NCBI GenBank assembly: GCA_020634855.1
Contig: JACKAU010000008.1
Coordinates: 366,298 to 430,297 of the forward strand
DNA: 64,000 nucleotides
Origin: Anaerolineales bacterium
GTDB taxonomy: Bacteria > Chloroflexota > Anaerolineae > 4572-78 > J111
Direction of reading: 5' to 3'
Part shown: positions 26,877-35,927 of the stretch, piece by piece
Position numbering within the stretch: position 1 is the first letter of the stretch
Layout of the letters: every line of letters begins with the position of its first letter
The notes under the pieces: model-generated
Seen by the model: the letters and a program-made list of their open reading frames with translations, nothing else
The model's database searches: none
Told to the model about the DNA's origin: nothing
Translations under genes and position numbers: made by a program

Positions 26877-28118
26877 TTACCAATCCGCTGCCGATTCCAA
26901 CTGCTTCAACACGACGCGTCGGACGCGATCCAGGCTCTGGATAACCAACCAGCGATGGACATAGGTCGTGCCGCTATAGCCCCGAGCCATCTCCGCCAGA
27001 TGGAGACCATCTAACCCGTGAACGGCGATGAAGGTCATATTGTCGGCCTCGCCGCCGACCAGCGGGCCGATGAGGGCCAGCCCGACGCCGTCCGGCGGGG
27101 CAACTGCCGCCGCGAGTGAAGCAGCCAGGGACTTACCGGTAGCGCCGTCGAGCGATGTATCCGCCGGCAGACCGAATTGCTCGACGGCCTCGGCCACAGT
27201 TAGGGAGTGAAGATTGGTCGCCAGCCGTTCGGCAAAACCTGCGCCGGTCAGGTCGGCACCAATTTCGCCGCCGGTCAGTGTATCGACCAAGCCCAGCTTC
27301 ATGCCACGCTCGACCAGCAGTCGCCCCATCACTTCAGGCACAGTCTCCTGATCGACGCCGTAAATGGCCACACCCAGACGCGTCCGCAGTTCGGCTTCAA
27401 CCGGAGCGATGAGGGCGTCGGCTTCGGCCTGGGTATCGGCCTTGGCGGTGATCCGCACATCGGTTTGGCCGGCGTGAGCGGCCAGTCCGACCGTCGGGTT
27501 GGGGGTGATCATCAAATCGCCGATGAGCCGATCAACGTTGCTTTCGCCCACGGCGCAGGTGCGCAAGACCCGGACGGCCATCACTTTGGCCCCGCCCATC
27601 CGCTCGATCAGCAGCGGCAGAACGGTGTTTTGCATCATATATTCCAACTCGCGGGGCACGCCCGGCAGCGAGATAATGAAGCCGCGCCCGGCGACATCTT
27701 CGCTGAGAAAGCAGGGGGCGGTGCCGGCCAGATTGGGCAAAGGCAGCGCGCCTTCAGGAATGTAAGCCTGGCGTTTGTTGTTTTCTTTCATCTCGCGGCC
27801 AAAGCTGCGAAAGCGCTCGGCAATCTGCGCTTCGAGGTCGGTGCTGTAAACTAATCTACGGCCGGTAGCATCGGCGACGGCCTGCCGGGTCATATCATCG
27901 ACCGTTGGCCCCAAGCCGCCGGAAGTAATGACTATATCGGAGCGGTCCAAGGCCAGATTAAGGACAGCGGTAATGCGGGCCAGGTTATCGCCCACAGTGG
28001 TTTTGTAATACAAATCCAGGCCAATCTCGCGCAACATCTTGGCCAATTTGGTCGCGTTGGTGTCAACAATTTCGCCGAGAAGGAGTTCGGTGCCGATCAT
28101 AACGAGTTCTGCGTGCAT
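26877..28118 (-). CDS. cinA: CinA family protein (competence/damage-inducible, nicotinamide-nucleotide amidase)
   Basis: This is a 413-residue two-domain protein. The N-terminal MoCF-type domain (1-170) begins MHAELVMIGTELLLGEIVDTNA and has ITSGGLGPTVDD near 64. The C-terminal CinA domain (about 250-400) contains LVDTLTGGEIGADLTGAG. CinA proteins cleave nicotinamide mononucleotide and ADP-ribose and act in pyridine nucleotide salvage. The C-terminal motif reads TLTGGEIGADLT, where many homologues have ES(C/A)TGG, so amidase activity is less certain than the family assignment. Confidence 0.88.
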   Translation of the reverse strand: MHAELVMIGTELLLGEIVDTNATKLAKMLREIGLDLYYKTTVGDNLARITAVLNLALDRSDIVITSGGLGPTVDDMTRQAVADATGRRLVYSTDLEAQIAERFRSFGREMKENNKRQAYIPEGALPLPNLAGTAPCFLSEDVAGRGFIISLPGVPRELEYMMQNTVLPLLIERMGGAKVMAVRVLRTCAVGESNVDRLIGDLMITPNPTVGLAAHAGQTDVRITAKADTQAEADALIAPVEAELRTRLGVAIYGVDQETVPEVMGRLLVERGMKLGLVDTLTGGEIGADLTGAGFAERLATNLHSLTVAEAVEQFGLPADTSLDGATGKSLAASLAAAVAPPDGVGLALIGPLVGGEADNMTFIAVHGLDGLHLAEMARGYSGTTYVHRWLVIQSLDRVRRVVLKQLESAADW

Positions 28119-28136
28119 GGGTTATCCTCGAAGTTA

Positions 28137-28234
28137 AGATCTGACAGGTTTTCAAAGCTATCGTTTGGCGTAAGGTCTGGTCCAATCGGCCCTTCATTCA
28201 CGCCCACCTATGCCTTGTAAAACCTGTCAGGTCT
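28137..28234. repeat. Inverted repeat, AGACCT-GAC-AGGTTTT family
   Basis: AGATCTGACAGGTTTT (28137-28152) and AAAACCTGTCAGGTCT (28219-28234) match at 15 of 16 positions. The central GAC/GTC differs from the CAT and TAT copies at 5718 and 6059 yet both arms agree with each other. Confidence 0.7.
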
Positions 28235-28241
28235 GGCTCTT

Positions 28242-29144
28242 TTATAACACAACCAACCCTAATCGTTCAGCCAGCGCTTGGGCCGCGTCTTCCGTCGGCT
28301 CAAAGGAGACGCCGACATGAAGCTGCCAAGTTTCCCGATGCGTGACCGACTGGCCCAGTCCCAACGTCGTCCGCGGGCCGAGCGTTTCCAGTTCGATGAA
28401 TTCGGTGCGGCAGTAACATTCGCTAGAACTGCCGAAGTCGAGATAGTCGGCGTCAGGGTGGTAGGCGGCCTGCTTGACAAAGAGGACGTTGTCGACGTGA
28501 TAGGCCAGCCAACCATCCGGGTTGGGAAAACCGATTTTGAGCGCATCGGCGGTCATATTGGCGTGGATAAAGATGTAGCGATTACCCCACTCGATATGCG
28601 GGCTGCGGATATCGGTGTAAGGCCACAGTGCGACTCGACGATTGGGCAGCAGGCCGTCGGCGTCGGCGTTGGCGGTAAACTGGGGCAGGATGGCCGTGCC
28701 GCCGGGCTTGAGTTGGGTGATGGCCCACGGCGCCAGTTCGACCGGCCACATGCCATGGTTCGTCAGGGTGTGGTCAATGATGACCGTGGCGGCTTGATCC
28801 GTCAGCCTAATTCGCAGCGATTTTTGGATACCGGTTTGAGTTTCGATCGGCTGGACGACTTCGAGGCCGTGGTCGATCTCGGTGACGGTCAGCGGCTGAT
28901 TATCGGGTAGGTAGGTTCGCCGTCGAAGCTCGGGCGCATGCCAAAGCCGGTGCCCGCCCCACAAGGTCAGCGGATCCGCACCGGGACAGTCGAGGGTGAC
29001 GCCGGGCAGTTCGGCTAGCAGGTTGTCGCCGCCGGGCCGGCTTAAATAAATGATTCTTGGGCCAGCCGACTGGGTAACCAGTAGTTCCAGGGCATCATTC
29101 TTCAGTCGGATGCAATCGAGGTCAAGAAATGTTGTGGTTTCCAT
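28242..29144 (-). CDS. Galactose-mutarotase-fold protein (DUF4380-like)
   Basis: This 300-residue protein resembles the DUF4380 group, with a beta-supersandwich (aldose-epimerase-like) fold. Recognisable stretches are WGGHRLWHAPE near residue 62, the region ending in PWAITQLKPGG near 142 and GLGQSVTHRETW near 265. Such proteins may bind or epimerise sugars, but the function is not known. Its ATG follows the tautomerase stop by two bases, so the two are co-translated. Confidence 0.65.
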   Translation of the reverse strand: METTTFLDLDCIRLKNDALELLVTQSAGPRIIYLSRPGGDNLLAELPGVTLDCPGADPLTLWGGHRLWHAPELRRRTYLPDNQPLTVTEIDHGLEVVQPIETQTGIQKSLRIRLTDQAATVIIDHTLTNHGMWPVELAPWAITQLKPGGTAILPQFTANADADGLLPNRRVALWPYTDIRSPHIEWGNRYIFIHANMTADALKIGFPNPDGWLAYHVDNVLFVKQAAYHPDADYLDFGSSSECYCRTEFIELETLGPRTTLGLGQSVTHRETWQLHVGVSFEPTEDAAQALAERLGLVVL

Positions 29145-29146
29145 TG

Positions 29147-29350
29147 TTACGCGCCCCGTTTCCGTCGCTCGGTGATGGTTTCTCCGGCAATTCCCCAGTT
29201 ATCGGTCTCGACTTCATCGATGACCACCACGGTAGTTTGCGGGTTTTTACCTAAGACATCGACCAAAAGTTGGGTAGCGCCTTTGATCAACTGCGCTTTC
29301 TGTTCAGGCGTTGCGCCCTCTTTGGTAATGCGGATATTAATATAAGGCAT
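29147..29350 (-). CDS. 4-oxalocrotonate tautomerase family protein
   Basis: This is a 67-residue protein beginning Met-Pro-Tyr-Ile-Asn, so the catalytic Pro becomes N-terminal after Met removal. The body (KAQLIKGATQLLVDVLG, TTVVVIDEVETDNWGIAG) matches the family. AAAGGAG lies nine bases before the ATG at 29350, which rules out the longer frame to 29395. It catalyses keto-enol tautomerisation of an unknown substrate. Confidence 0.85.
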   Translation of the reverse strand: MPYINIRITKEGATPEQKAQLIKGATQLLVDVLGKNPQTTVVVIDEVETDNWGIAGETITERRKRGA

Positions 29351-29731
29351 AGCTATTACTCCTTTGAAATGAGAGCGTTCTCGGAAAATGTGCAAACTGA
29401 GACAAACCCTTCACGTGCCACTCCGTAGGGCATGGCATATGGGCTGTGAGCCAGCTATATTACTGTTTACAATGGGCTTTCCGAGGAAGTTGCTTATTCA
29501 ATCAAGATTAAGCGAAAGTGAGGAAAAAGGCAAGATTATTCATCAGGCTTAAGGCTTAGATTCAAACCAGTAATTCAAGGAGGCACGTTCGCCCTAAAAT
29601 AGAATTGCTCTCGCTCAAAGCAATCAAAGCGACAAAAGGCGAACTTTGTGATAAAATAATGGGCGCGATAAATACCTTTTCAAAAAATGAGCTATTGTCG
29701 GCTTAGATATTCAACCATTAGCCCTACAGAA
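29351..29731. other. Divergent intergenic region, no gene seen
   Basis: The region separates the tautomerase operon from the YdcF-like gene. A -10-like TAAAAT at about 29653 could serve the rightward gene. No repeat family, RNA or further ORF was recognised. Confidence 0.3.
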
Positions 29732-30361
29732 ATGAGAACCTGGCAAAAGATTACCTTCACCGTTATTTTTATTGGATTAATTGTTGGTTTAGGGATTTAC
29801 TTACTTAGGAGCCGACTTTTGACAACTTTGGCTCGCGTATTGATCGTAGACGATGTTCTACAACCGGCGGAGATCATTTATATCCTTAATGGGGAGGTCA
29901 ATACCAGGCCTTTTCATGCCGCCAAGCTTTTTAAGCAGGGATTAGCGCCGCAAATCGTAATTCCCCGTGAGGAAGACGGGCCGGCCAGTGAAATCAAGTT
30001 GTACCCTAATGGCACAGATGTCTCAGTTGAGGTTCTGGTTAAGTTAGGCGTACCTCGAGACAAAATTACGGTCATAGAAATTGAAGGTGGCGTCACCAGC
30101 ACCCACGATGAGGCGCAAGTGCTGCTGGACGATGTTAAGAAACACGATATTCAAGACGTTATCATCGTAACCAGCGCCTTTCACACGCGCCGGAGCCGGT
30201 GGATCATTCAAAAGATACTGACCGATACAAACGTCCATATTCAGATGTCGGCAGCGCCCCAATGGAAGTTCGATGAGACGAACTGGTGGCGCGAGGAGCG
30301 CGGGTTGCTAATGCTGGCTAATGAATATCTTAAGTTTGGATATTACCTTGTCATTTACTAA
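29732..30361 (+). CDS. YdcF/SanA-like DUF218 membrane-anchored protein
   Basis: This 209-residue protein starts with a signal anchor (residues 6-26) and has a DUF218 domain: ILNGEVNTRPFHAAKLF, GGVTSTHDEAQVLLDD and VTSAFHTRRSRWIIQ. DUF218 proteins act in envelope and peptidoglycan biology, mostly undefined. The ATG at 29732 places the anchor at the N-terminus; a start at 29687 adds 15 residues and is possible if transcription begins near 29666. Confidence 0.78.
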   Translation: MRTWQKITFTVIFIGLIVGLGIYLLRSRLLTTLARVLIVDDVLQPAEIIYILNGEVNTRPFHAAKLFKQGLAPQIVIPREEDGPASEIKLYPNGTDVSVEVLVKLGVPRDKITVIEIEGGVTSTHDEAQVLLDDVKKHDIQDVIIVTSAFHTRRSRWIIQKILTDTNVHIQMSAAPQWKFDETNWWREERGLLMLANEYLKFGYYLVIY

Positions 30362-30383
30362 CAAAACTACATAATAACCGTAC

Positions 30384-30590
30384 TTACTTGGTGGCAATAG
30401 AGTTACTTTGCAGCAAAAGGGCTTCCATCTCCAACCATCGCTGCTCAAATTCTCGATAGACGGAACGTTTGATAGCTTCCGACTTATCTAAAAATCCGGC
30501 ATTTAGAGCTACTTGGTCGTCACGTAATTCCTGGGTTAGTCGCTGACGGCGATCTTCTACTTCTTGAAGGGAAAGGGAATTTGCTAACAT
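30384..30590 (-). CDS. Small hypothetical protein
   Basis: This is a 68-residue, charged, mostly helical protein (LQEVEDRRQRLTQELRDDQ, REFEQRWLEMEALLL). AAAGG lies nine bases before the ATG at 30590, supporting a real gene. It is convergent with the YdcF-like gene. No family was recognised. Confidence 0.5.
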   Translation of the reverse strand: MLANSLSLQEVEDRRQRLTQELRDDQVALNAGFLDKSEAIKRSVYREFEQRWLEMEALLLQSNSIATK

Positions 30591-30938
30591 TTTATCCAAC
30601 CTTTGGTATTTTATTGTTGCAAGAATGTTAAGATAGATAAGAGACTGGTCTATGGTCTTAAGTTATATGGTATAACAAAGGCTGTTATCATGATAGGGGC
30701 AAAAGTCCTTAATTTCAATGGGCTGTCAGTACTTTTTTTCTTTCCCAAAAGTCACTAATTATTGCCCTTTTTTTGCCCAAAAGTCACATGAAAAAAGTGA
30801 CTTAAGTACATTAAAATTATTAAGGGGCAATTTTAATGGCCTAAATGATGTTTGCCCCAAATTCAGCTTTATGCTTTAATTTTTTTTCATTCCGACGTAT
30901 AATATTATGTGAAATCCCAAAAACAGAAAGAAATATAA
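30591..30938. promoter_or_regulatory. AT-rich intergenic region with hairpins and a map promoter candidate
   Basis: CAAAAGTCAC occurs twice near 30745-30788, and AAGTCAC...GTGACTT forms a hairpin at about 30781-30805. ATTAAAATT and AATTTTAAT form another near 30810-30838. TATAAT at 30898-30903 with a weak TTTAAT 17 bp upstream is a candidate promoter for the methionine aminopeptidase gene. Confidence 0.4.
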
Positions 30939-31709
30939 ATGTTTATCCCGTTAAAACGACCCCGAGACATTGCACGAATGAGAGATGCGGGCCGTATTGT
31001 AGCTGAAGTCTTTGAACTATTAGCCGAACATATCAAACCGGGCGTGGAGCTTAGTTATTTGGATGCATCGGTGGAAGCGCATCTGAAAAAGTATGGCGCC
31101 TCGCCTCTCTACAAAGGATATCGAGGTAATCCCCCAACACATCCGCCTTTTCCAGGCGTCATTTGCGCTTCAGTAAATGAAGAGATTTGTCATGGACTGC
31201 CCGACAACCGCGCCTTAAAAGAAGGTGATATTGTCGGCATTGACATTGGTCTTAAATACAAGGGCTTTTGTGGGGATGCCTGTAAAACGTTTGCCGTGGG
31301 TCAGATATCGCCAGAAGCCCAACGGCTATTGACGGTTGCTCAAGACTGTCTGCGGGTGGGCATCGAAGCGGCCCAATATGGTAACTATCTGAACGATATT
31401 GGTATGGATATTCATAATTATGCCGACCTGCAGGAAGTGTCCGTTGTCAGAGAATGGGGCGGACATGGCGTAGGAAGGTCGCTACACGAATCGCCCTCAG
31501 TATCACATGTACGACAAGTCGGTCGCGGGCCGAAGCTGAAGCCCGGGATGACCTTTACTATCGAGCCAATGATCAACCAGGGTGGCTATGAATGGCAACT
31601 GTTGGACGACGGCTGGACGGTGGTGACGCAAGATGGACAACTCTCGGCTCAATTTGAGCATACCATTGCCATTACAACGAATGGCCCTGAAATTTTGACA
31701 AAACTCTAA
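30939..31709 (+). CDS. map: Methionine aminopeptidase, type I
   Basis: This 256-residue cytoplasmic metalloprotease removes the initiator Met. The dinuclear metal ligands are visible as Asp in GIDIGLKYKGFCGDACKTF, His in GGHGVGRSLHESP, Glu in FTIEPMI and Glu in FEHTIAIT. HGLPDNRALKEGD is the usual preceding segment. It is followed by a pentapeptide protein and truD on the same strand with short gaps. Ribosome binding is weak (AGAAAG). Confidence 0.95.
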   Translation: MFIPLKRPRDIARMRDAGRIVAEVFELLAEHIKPGVELSYLDASVEAHLKKYGASPLYKGYRGNPPTHPPFPGVICASVNEEICHGLPDNRALKEGDIVGIDIGLKYKGFCGDACKTFAVGQISPEAQRLLTVAQDCLRVGIEAAQYGNYLNDIGMDIHNYADLQEVSVVREWGGHGVGRSLHESPSVSHVRQVGRGPKLKPGMTFTIEPMINQGGYEWQLLDDGWTVVTQDGQLSAQFEHTIAITTNGPEILTKL

Positions 31710-31731
31710 CTGGCTTTAACAATTAAGCACA

Positions 31732-32250
31732 ATGAAACGAAACGAAAAAACCGCTGAAGATATTATTAGAAGATACAGTCGAAACGACAAGGATTTTAGA
31801 GGGGTCACCGTTCAGGCTGATGATCTTTCTAAGCGAAGGCTAGTGGGGGTCAATTTTGAAGGGGCCACACTACTGGGGTGTAACTTTGAACGATCTATCT
31901 TATCCCGATCGAGTTTCAAAGCGGCTGTTCTCCGGGACACCAACTTTAAAAACGCCGACTTATCTAACACGGATTTAACCGGCGCGGATTTTCGCGGCGC
32001 TAATCTCCGGTCGGCCAATTTGAATGGGGCTGATTTACGGTGGGCCAATCTGGAAGGGGTCGATTTATCGCGATCTAATATTTCCGGAGCCAAATTTGAC
32101 GGCGCTAATCTCAAAAAAGCTAATCTGAAGGACACCAATCCCGGCCGGCTATGGTGGAAAGCCAACCTGGAAGAGGCTCGGCTTGATGGTACGGTTTTGC
32201 CCGATGGGACGGTTTTTGGAGCGGCTGTCAAGACCGTATCAGAAGATTAG
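31732..32250 (+). CDS. Pentapeptide repeat protein
   Basis: This 172-residue protein has about 20 A(D/N)LxX repeats from residues 25 to 150 (LRDTNFKNADLSNTDLTGAD), forming a right-handed beta-helix. The N-terminal 20 residues are charged. Some family members mimic DNA and protect gyrase, but most have unknown roles. It sits 22 bp after map and 10 bp before truD. Confidence 0.88.
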   Translation: MKRNEKTAEDIIRRYSRNDKDFRGVTVQADDLSKRRLVGVNFEGATLLGCNFERSILSRSSFKAAVLRDTNFKNADLSNTDLTGADFRGANLRSANLNGADLRWANLEGVDLSRSNISGAKFDGANLKKANLKDTNPGRLWWKANLEEARLDGTVLPDGTVFGAAVKTVSED

Positions 32251-32260
32251 CATCATTGAA

Positions 32261-33451
32261 ATGAACACCCATTACCTCACCAACAACCAACCGGGTATCG
32301 GCGGAAGGCTCAAGGCCGCTCCCGAAGATTTTATTGTTGAAGAAATCCCGCTCTATTTACCCTCAGGTCAGGGACAACATGTTTACGTCCAGATCGAAAA
32401 AGCCGGCCTGTCCACCCCCGCCGCTATTCGGAAGATAGCCCAAGCGCTGGGTATCTCACCTCGATTGATCGGCTACGCCGGGTTGAAAGATGCGCAGGCC
32501 GTCACCCGCCAAACGCTATCTATCGATAAGATTACACCCGAAGCGGTGCAAGCGCTGGACTTGCCCAACATCACCATTCTTGACGTCAATCGCCATCAGA
32601 ACAAGTTAAAACCGGGCCATCTGTCGGGAAATCGATTTAAGATAAAAGTCAGAGATGTGGCCGAAACGGCCTTATCTCAAGCGGAAGCGACTCTGGCCGA
32701 ACTGACCCGGAAAGGGATACCCAATTTTTTTGATGCGCAGCGTTTTGGCAATCGGGGCAATACCGGTCGATTGGGGGCGTTAATTATCCGCAATGATGCA
32801 GCGGAATTCGTGGCCGAGTTTCTTGGCCGTCCTCAAACTCACGAAACGGTAGCCATTCAAGCCGCCCGCCGGTTAGTTGATGAGGAACAATGGGCCGAAG
32901 CTCTGGCCGTATGGCCGCCAAGTTTCACCGATGAACGGCGAACTCTGGAAGCCATAGTAAAAACGGATGGCGATTTGGGCGTCGCATTTAAGGTTCTCGA
33001 TAAGCGAACCAAAACGTTTTTTATTTCAGCCTTTCAGGCTGAACTCTTTAACCAACTCCTGGTTGACCGACTGGATAGTATTGACCGGCTTGAAGATGGG
33101 GATATCGCTTATATTCATCACAAAGGCGCCGCCTTTTTGGTCGAGTCAGCCGCCGTAGAACAGCCACGCGCTGATGACTTTGAAATTAGCCCGTCAGGAC
33201 CAATCTTTGGCACCAAAACATTATTGGCTCATGGCCAACCGGGTCAAAGAGAACAAGCGGTCTTGGAGCAGCATGACTTGGTGCTGGACGATTTTACCGT
33301 ACCCGGCCTGAAGATTCGAGGCGCTCGCCGCCCGTATCGATTTCAGCTAAAAAATCCTGAGGTTTGGTGGGAGGATGGGTTGATGTTGACCTTTGAACTA
33401 CCGGCCGGGTCTTACGCCACCCGAGTGATGGCCGAAGTTATGAAAAACTAA
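32261..33451 (+). CDS. truD: tRNA pseudouridine(13) synthase TruD
   Basis: This 396-residue enzyme makes pseudouridine-13 in some tRNAs. The catalytic region is GYAGLKDAQAVTRQTLS, with the Asp of KDA as nucleophile. NFFDAQRFGNRG and NKLKPGHLSGNRFKI are further family motifs. The ATG at 32261 gives the usual N-terminus; the open frame extends upstream into the pentapeptide gene. Rightward operon with map is likely. Confidence 0.93.
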   Translation: MNTHYLTNNQPGIGGRLKAAPEDFIVEEIPLYLPSGQGQHVYVQIEKAGLSTPAAIRKIAQALGISPRLIGYAGLKDAQAVTRQTLSIDKITPEAVQALDLPNITILDVNRHQNKLKPGHLSGNRFKIKVRDVAETALSQAEATLAELTRKGIPNFFDAQRFGNRGNTGRLGALIIRNDAAEFVAEFLGRPQTHETVAIQAARRLVDEEQWAEALAVWPPSFTDERRTLEAIVKTDGDLGVAFKVLDKRTKTFFISAFQAELFNQLLVDRLDSIDRLEDGDIAYIHHKGAAFLVESAAVEQPRADDFEISPSGPIFGTKTLLAHGQPGQREQAVLEQHDLVLDDFTVPGLKIRGARRPYRFQLKNPEVWWEDGLMLTFELPAGSYATRVMAEVMKN

Positions 33452-33516
33452 AATAGAACTTGCCTTCATCCAAAGGGACGAGGGTGCCAGGACATGACAG
33501 TCACCTAAAAGGAAAA

Positions 33517-33537
33517 AGCCACACCAACGGCGTGACT
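33517..33537 (-). terminator. Intrinsic terminator of the rpsF to STAS operon
   Basis: On the minus strand AGTCACGCC, loop GTT, GGTGTGGCT is followed by TTTT. The stem is nine pairs with G-U wobbles. It lies just after the STAS gene end. A partial GGTGAC-family core (TGACAGTCACC, about 33494-33504) is next to it. Confidence 0.65.
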
Positions 33538-33565
33538 TTAGACCTTTCGAACGGGTATAAACAAG

Positions 33566-33928
33566 TTAGGTTGTGGCTTCCCCGTTAACCGAAGCCAGAG
33601 CGTCAGTGACGGTTGGATGCAAATCCGCATATTGAGTCAACCCAACCATGCGAAAAATCTTTTGAAAATGGGCGCTCAAACCGGTCATTAATAATTTTTG
33701 ATCTCTTTTACGGGCTTCGGTGACAACCCCTATCAAAATGGCTATGCCGGCGCTGTTAATATAGTCATTCTCTCTAAAGTTAAAAACAATATTTTTCGCA
33801 CCATCGGCGGAGGCACTTTGATAAGCCTGATTAATCGCTTCCTCTGCAAAAGTCGTCACATCCCCAACCAAATCGATGACGGTCACATTCCCTTCCCCAC
33901 GAACCGAGACCTGAATTTCTTCACTCAT
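33566..33928 (-). CDS. Anti-sigma factor antagonist (STAS domain)
   Basis: This is a 120-residue single-domain STAS protein. VTVIDLVGDVTT begins the fold and INSAGIAIL holds the phosphorylatable Ser59. It likely binds the kinase encoded just upstream and, when unphosphorylated, frees a sigma factor or other partner. Its ATG overlaps the kinase TAA by one base (TAATG), so translation is coupled. Confidence 0.92.
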   Translation of the reverse strand: MSEEIQVSVRGEGNVTVIDLVGDVTTFAEEAINQAYQSASADGAKNIVFNFRENDYINSAGIAILIGVVTEARKRDQKLLMTGLSAHFQKIFRMVGLTQYADLHPTVTDALASVNGEATT

Positions 33929-34437
33929 TACGCCAAACCTCCGTTTTCTGAACCTGATGCCTTGGCCTCAGGGCTAGATTCTTTTTTGTTATCCTCAACC
34001 CGATAAATGACCATTCGGAACTGATTACCTTCGTCTTCGTCGGAAGCTTCCACAAAACCGGCTTCATCGACCAATTCCCGAATGATGTACAACCCCATTC
34101 CGCCCAAACGGCGCTTGCCTTCGACCATTCCGTCGATGTCCGGAATATCGATATTGATCGGCGGCGTACCGCTAGCCCCAGGGTCTTTGATCAAAATATC
34201 GAGCTTGTCCTCATCGGCAGTGAGGATAACCACAACTTTCATCCGAGCATCGGAACCGCTACCGTACCGGATAGCATTAGTACACGCTTCACTGATAGCG
34301 GTTTTGATGTCTTCAACTTTTTCTTTGGTAAAGTTTAACCGATGGGCGACCGTTGCCACAGCTTCGCGGGCTATTTTCTCATATCCAAGTTCGCTAGGTA
34401 TTCGTAATTCTACAACCCTGTTACTCTGTGGAGCCAT
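33928..34437 (-). CDS. Anti-sigma regulatory serine kinase (RsbW/SpoIIAB-like HATPase)
   Basis: This is a 169-residue GHKL-fold ATPase. The N box is AISEACTNAIRYGSG, and the G boxes are DPGASGTPP and LGGMGLYIIREL. It should phosphorylate the STAS partner on Ser and switch a partner such as a sigma factor. No sigma factor gene is in the window. No clear ribosome site precedes the ATG. The C-terminus is acidic and polar, which is less common. Confidence 0.9.
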   Translation of the reverse strand: MAPQSNRVVELRIPSELGYEKIAREAVATVAHRLNFTKEKVEDIKTAISEACTNAIRYGSGSDARMKVVVILTADEDKLDILIKDPGASGTPPINIDIPDIDGMVEGKRRLGGMGLYIIRELVDEAGFVEASDEDEGNQFRMVIYRVEDNKKESSPEAKASGSENGGLA

Positions 34438-34532
34438 TGATTATACCCATGTTTACTAGTTTTTAACACTAACCGATTATACCATAACTCCCAACAAATC
34501 AAAAGTGGGAATTAGGTACACCAGGAAATTTG

Positions 34533-35822
34533 TTACGAACTCTGGTCCAGAAATGAGTCAGCGGGGGCTTTGTCGCTGGTCCATAAATCCTCTATCGTCG
34601 CTTCGGCCCGAGCCGCAGCCAACCAGTCATCATAAGCCTGGCGTTGGCGCTGGCTGTAGTCGGACGGCGATAACTCACGCTCCTCCCGCTCTAACACTTC
34701 AACCACGTGCCAGCCAAATTGCGACTCGATCGGCTCACTGATTTCACCAATGGGCAGCGTGAAGACCGCTTCATCAACCGGGGCGACAAAACTGCCGGCG
34801 GCGACAAAACCAAGGTCGCCACCCTCGGCGCCGCTAACGGTGTCGAGAGATAATTCTGCGGCTAAGTCGGCAAACGATTCGCCGGCTTTAAGGCGTTCGA
34901 TGACCGCGTTGGCTTCATCTTCGGTTTCTACCAAAATATGGCGGGCATGGCTCTGTTCGGCCAGCCGGGGCACTTCGTCACCCAACGCTTCGGCCAATTT
35001 CTCCTTGAGCAAGTTCTTTCTGATAAAATCTCGATAGGTTGCTTCATCAATACCGGGGCCGTCGGCCAACGTGATCAGCCAATTTTGATATTGAGTCGCC
35101 AGGGCATCTTCAGTCAGAATATTTAACGTCGGCGTGGGGGCCGGCGTCGCCGTACCGGCCGGGGTGGCTGTGGGCGTAATTTCGGTTGTAGTGGTCAATG
35201 TTGGCGATGGGGTGAAGGTGGGCGTTGGCGTCCACAAGGCAGCCGTGGCTGAAGCGTCCGCTACGGCGGTACCGGTTTCGGAAGCGGCCGCCGCCGTTAA
35301 ACCGCCTTCCTGGCGGGCGACAATCCGGTTGATGGCTTCGGTCACCTCGTCATCGGAGACGGTGATACCTCGCTTCTCCGCCTCAGCCGCAACTAACCGA
35401 TCTTCAATCATCGTATCAACCGTTTGACGATCAACAATGCTGCGTTGTTGCAATACTTGACTGGCAAACTGCTGATACTGATTCCGAATCATCTGGCTAA
35501 ATTGGTCTTGTTCATCCTCTTGCTGAGGGAGAGCGGCCAGTTGTTGTAAAATCTGCTGATATTGGCTTTCAAGCAAAAACCGTTCGTACTGGACGCGCCG
35601 GCGATAATCACGGGTGCTGATCTCTTGGCCATTGACCACAGCCACCGGCGAGTTCGGCTCGATGACATAGGTCTGGATGAGACCAAAGGCTAACACCAGC
35701 AAAATCAAGAGGCCAACGCCCCCCAGTCCCATATAAAGTAATCGTAATTGCTCTCGTTCCTTTCTAGAGTGTGCTACTTGCCGGCGGGTCGGCTCTCTAG
35801 AAGATTGAGCTTTTTTTGACAT
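34533..35822 (-). CDS. Parvulin-type peptidyl-prolyl isomerase, membrane-anchored
   Basis: This is a 429-residue PrsA/SurA-like foldase with a cytoplasmic basic N-terminus, one transmembrane anchor (about 28-50) and a SurA-N-like helical region (VNGQEISTRDYRRRVQYERF). A Thr/Pro-rich spacer (about 190-235) follows, then the PpiC domain (about 290-400: HARHILVETEDEA, GGDLGFVAAG, FGWHVVEVLERE). It assists folding outside the membrane. GAGGAG precedes the ATG. It follows rpsR in the same leftward run. Confidence 0.9.
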   Translation of the reverse strand: MSKKAQSSREPTRRQVAHSRKEREQLRLLYMGLGGVGLLILLVLAFGLIQTYVIEPNSPVAVVNGQEISTRDYRRRVQYERFLLESQYQQILQQLAALPQQEDEQDQFSQMIRNQYQQFASQVLQQRSIVDRQTVDTMIEDRLVAAEAEKRGITVSDDEVTEAINRIVARQEGGLTAAAASETGTAVADASATAALWTPTPTFTPSPTLTTTTEITPTATPAGTATPAPTPTLNILTEDALATQYQNWLITLADGPGIDEATYRDFIRKNLLKEKLAEALGDEVPRLAEQSHARHILVETEDEANAVIERLKAGESFADLAAELSLDTVSGAEGGDLGFVAAGSFVAPVDEAVFTLPIGEISEPIESQFGWHVVEVLEREERELSPSDYSQRQRQAYDDWLAAARAEATIEDLWTSDKAPADSFLDQSS

Positions 35823-35867
35823 AATTTCTCCTCACTTGGTTGGATACCCCACAACAAAAATAGCAAA

Positions 35868-35883
35868 CGACCCTAGAGGGTCG
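35868..35883 (-). terminator. Hairpin after rpsR
   Basis: CGACCCTAGAGGGTCG is a perfect 7-bp stem with loop AG. The minus-strand transcript continues with a T-rich stretch (TTTGCTATTTTTG), consistent with a partial terminator between the ribosomal operon and the foldase gene. Confidence 0.6.
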
Positions 35884-35927
35884 CTCGCTAAAAACGTAGT
35901 GCGATTATGAGTTTTAAACTACGCTGT

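Noticed and set aside
27207..27854. A 215-codon rightward ORF
   Set aside because: Antisense to cinA, with no ribosome site or recognisable domain.
28278..28910. A 210-codon rightward ORF
   Set aside because: Antisense shadow of the mutarotase-fold gene.
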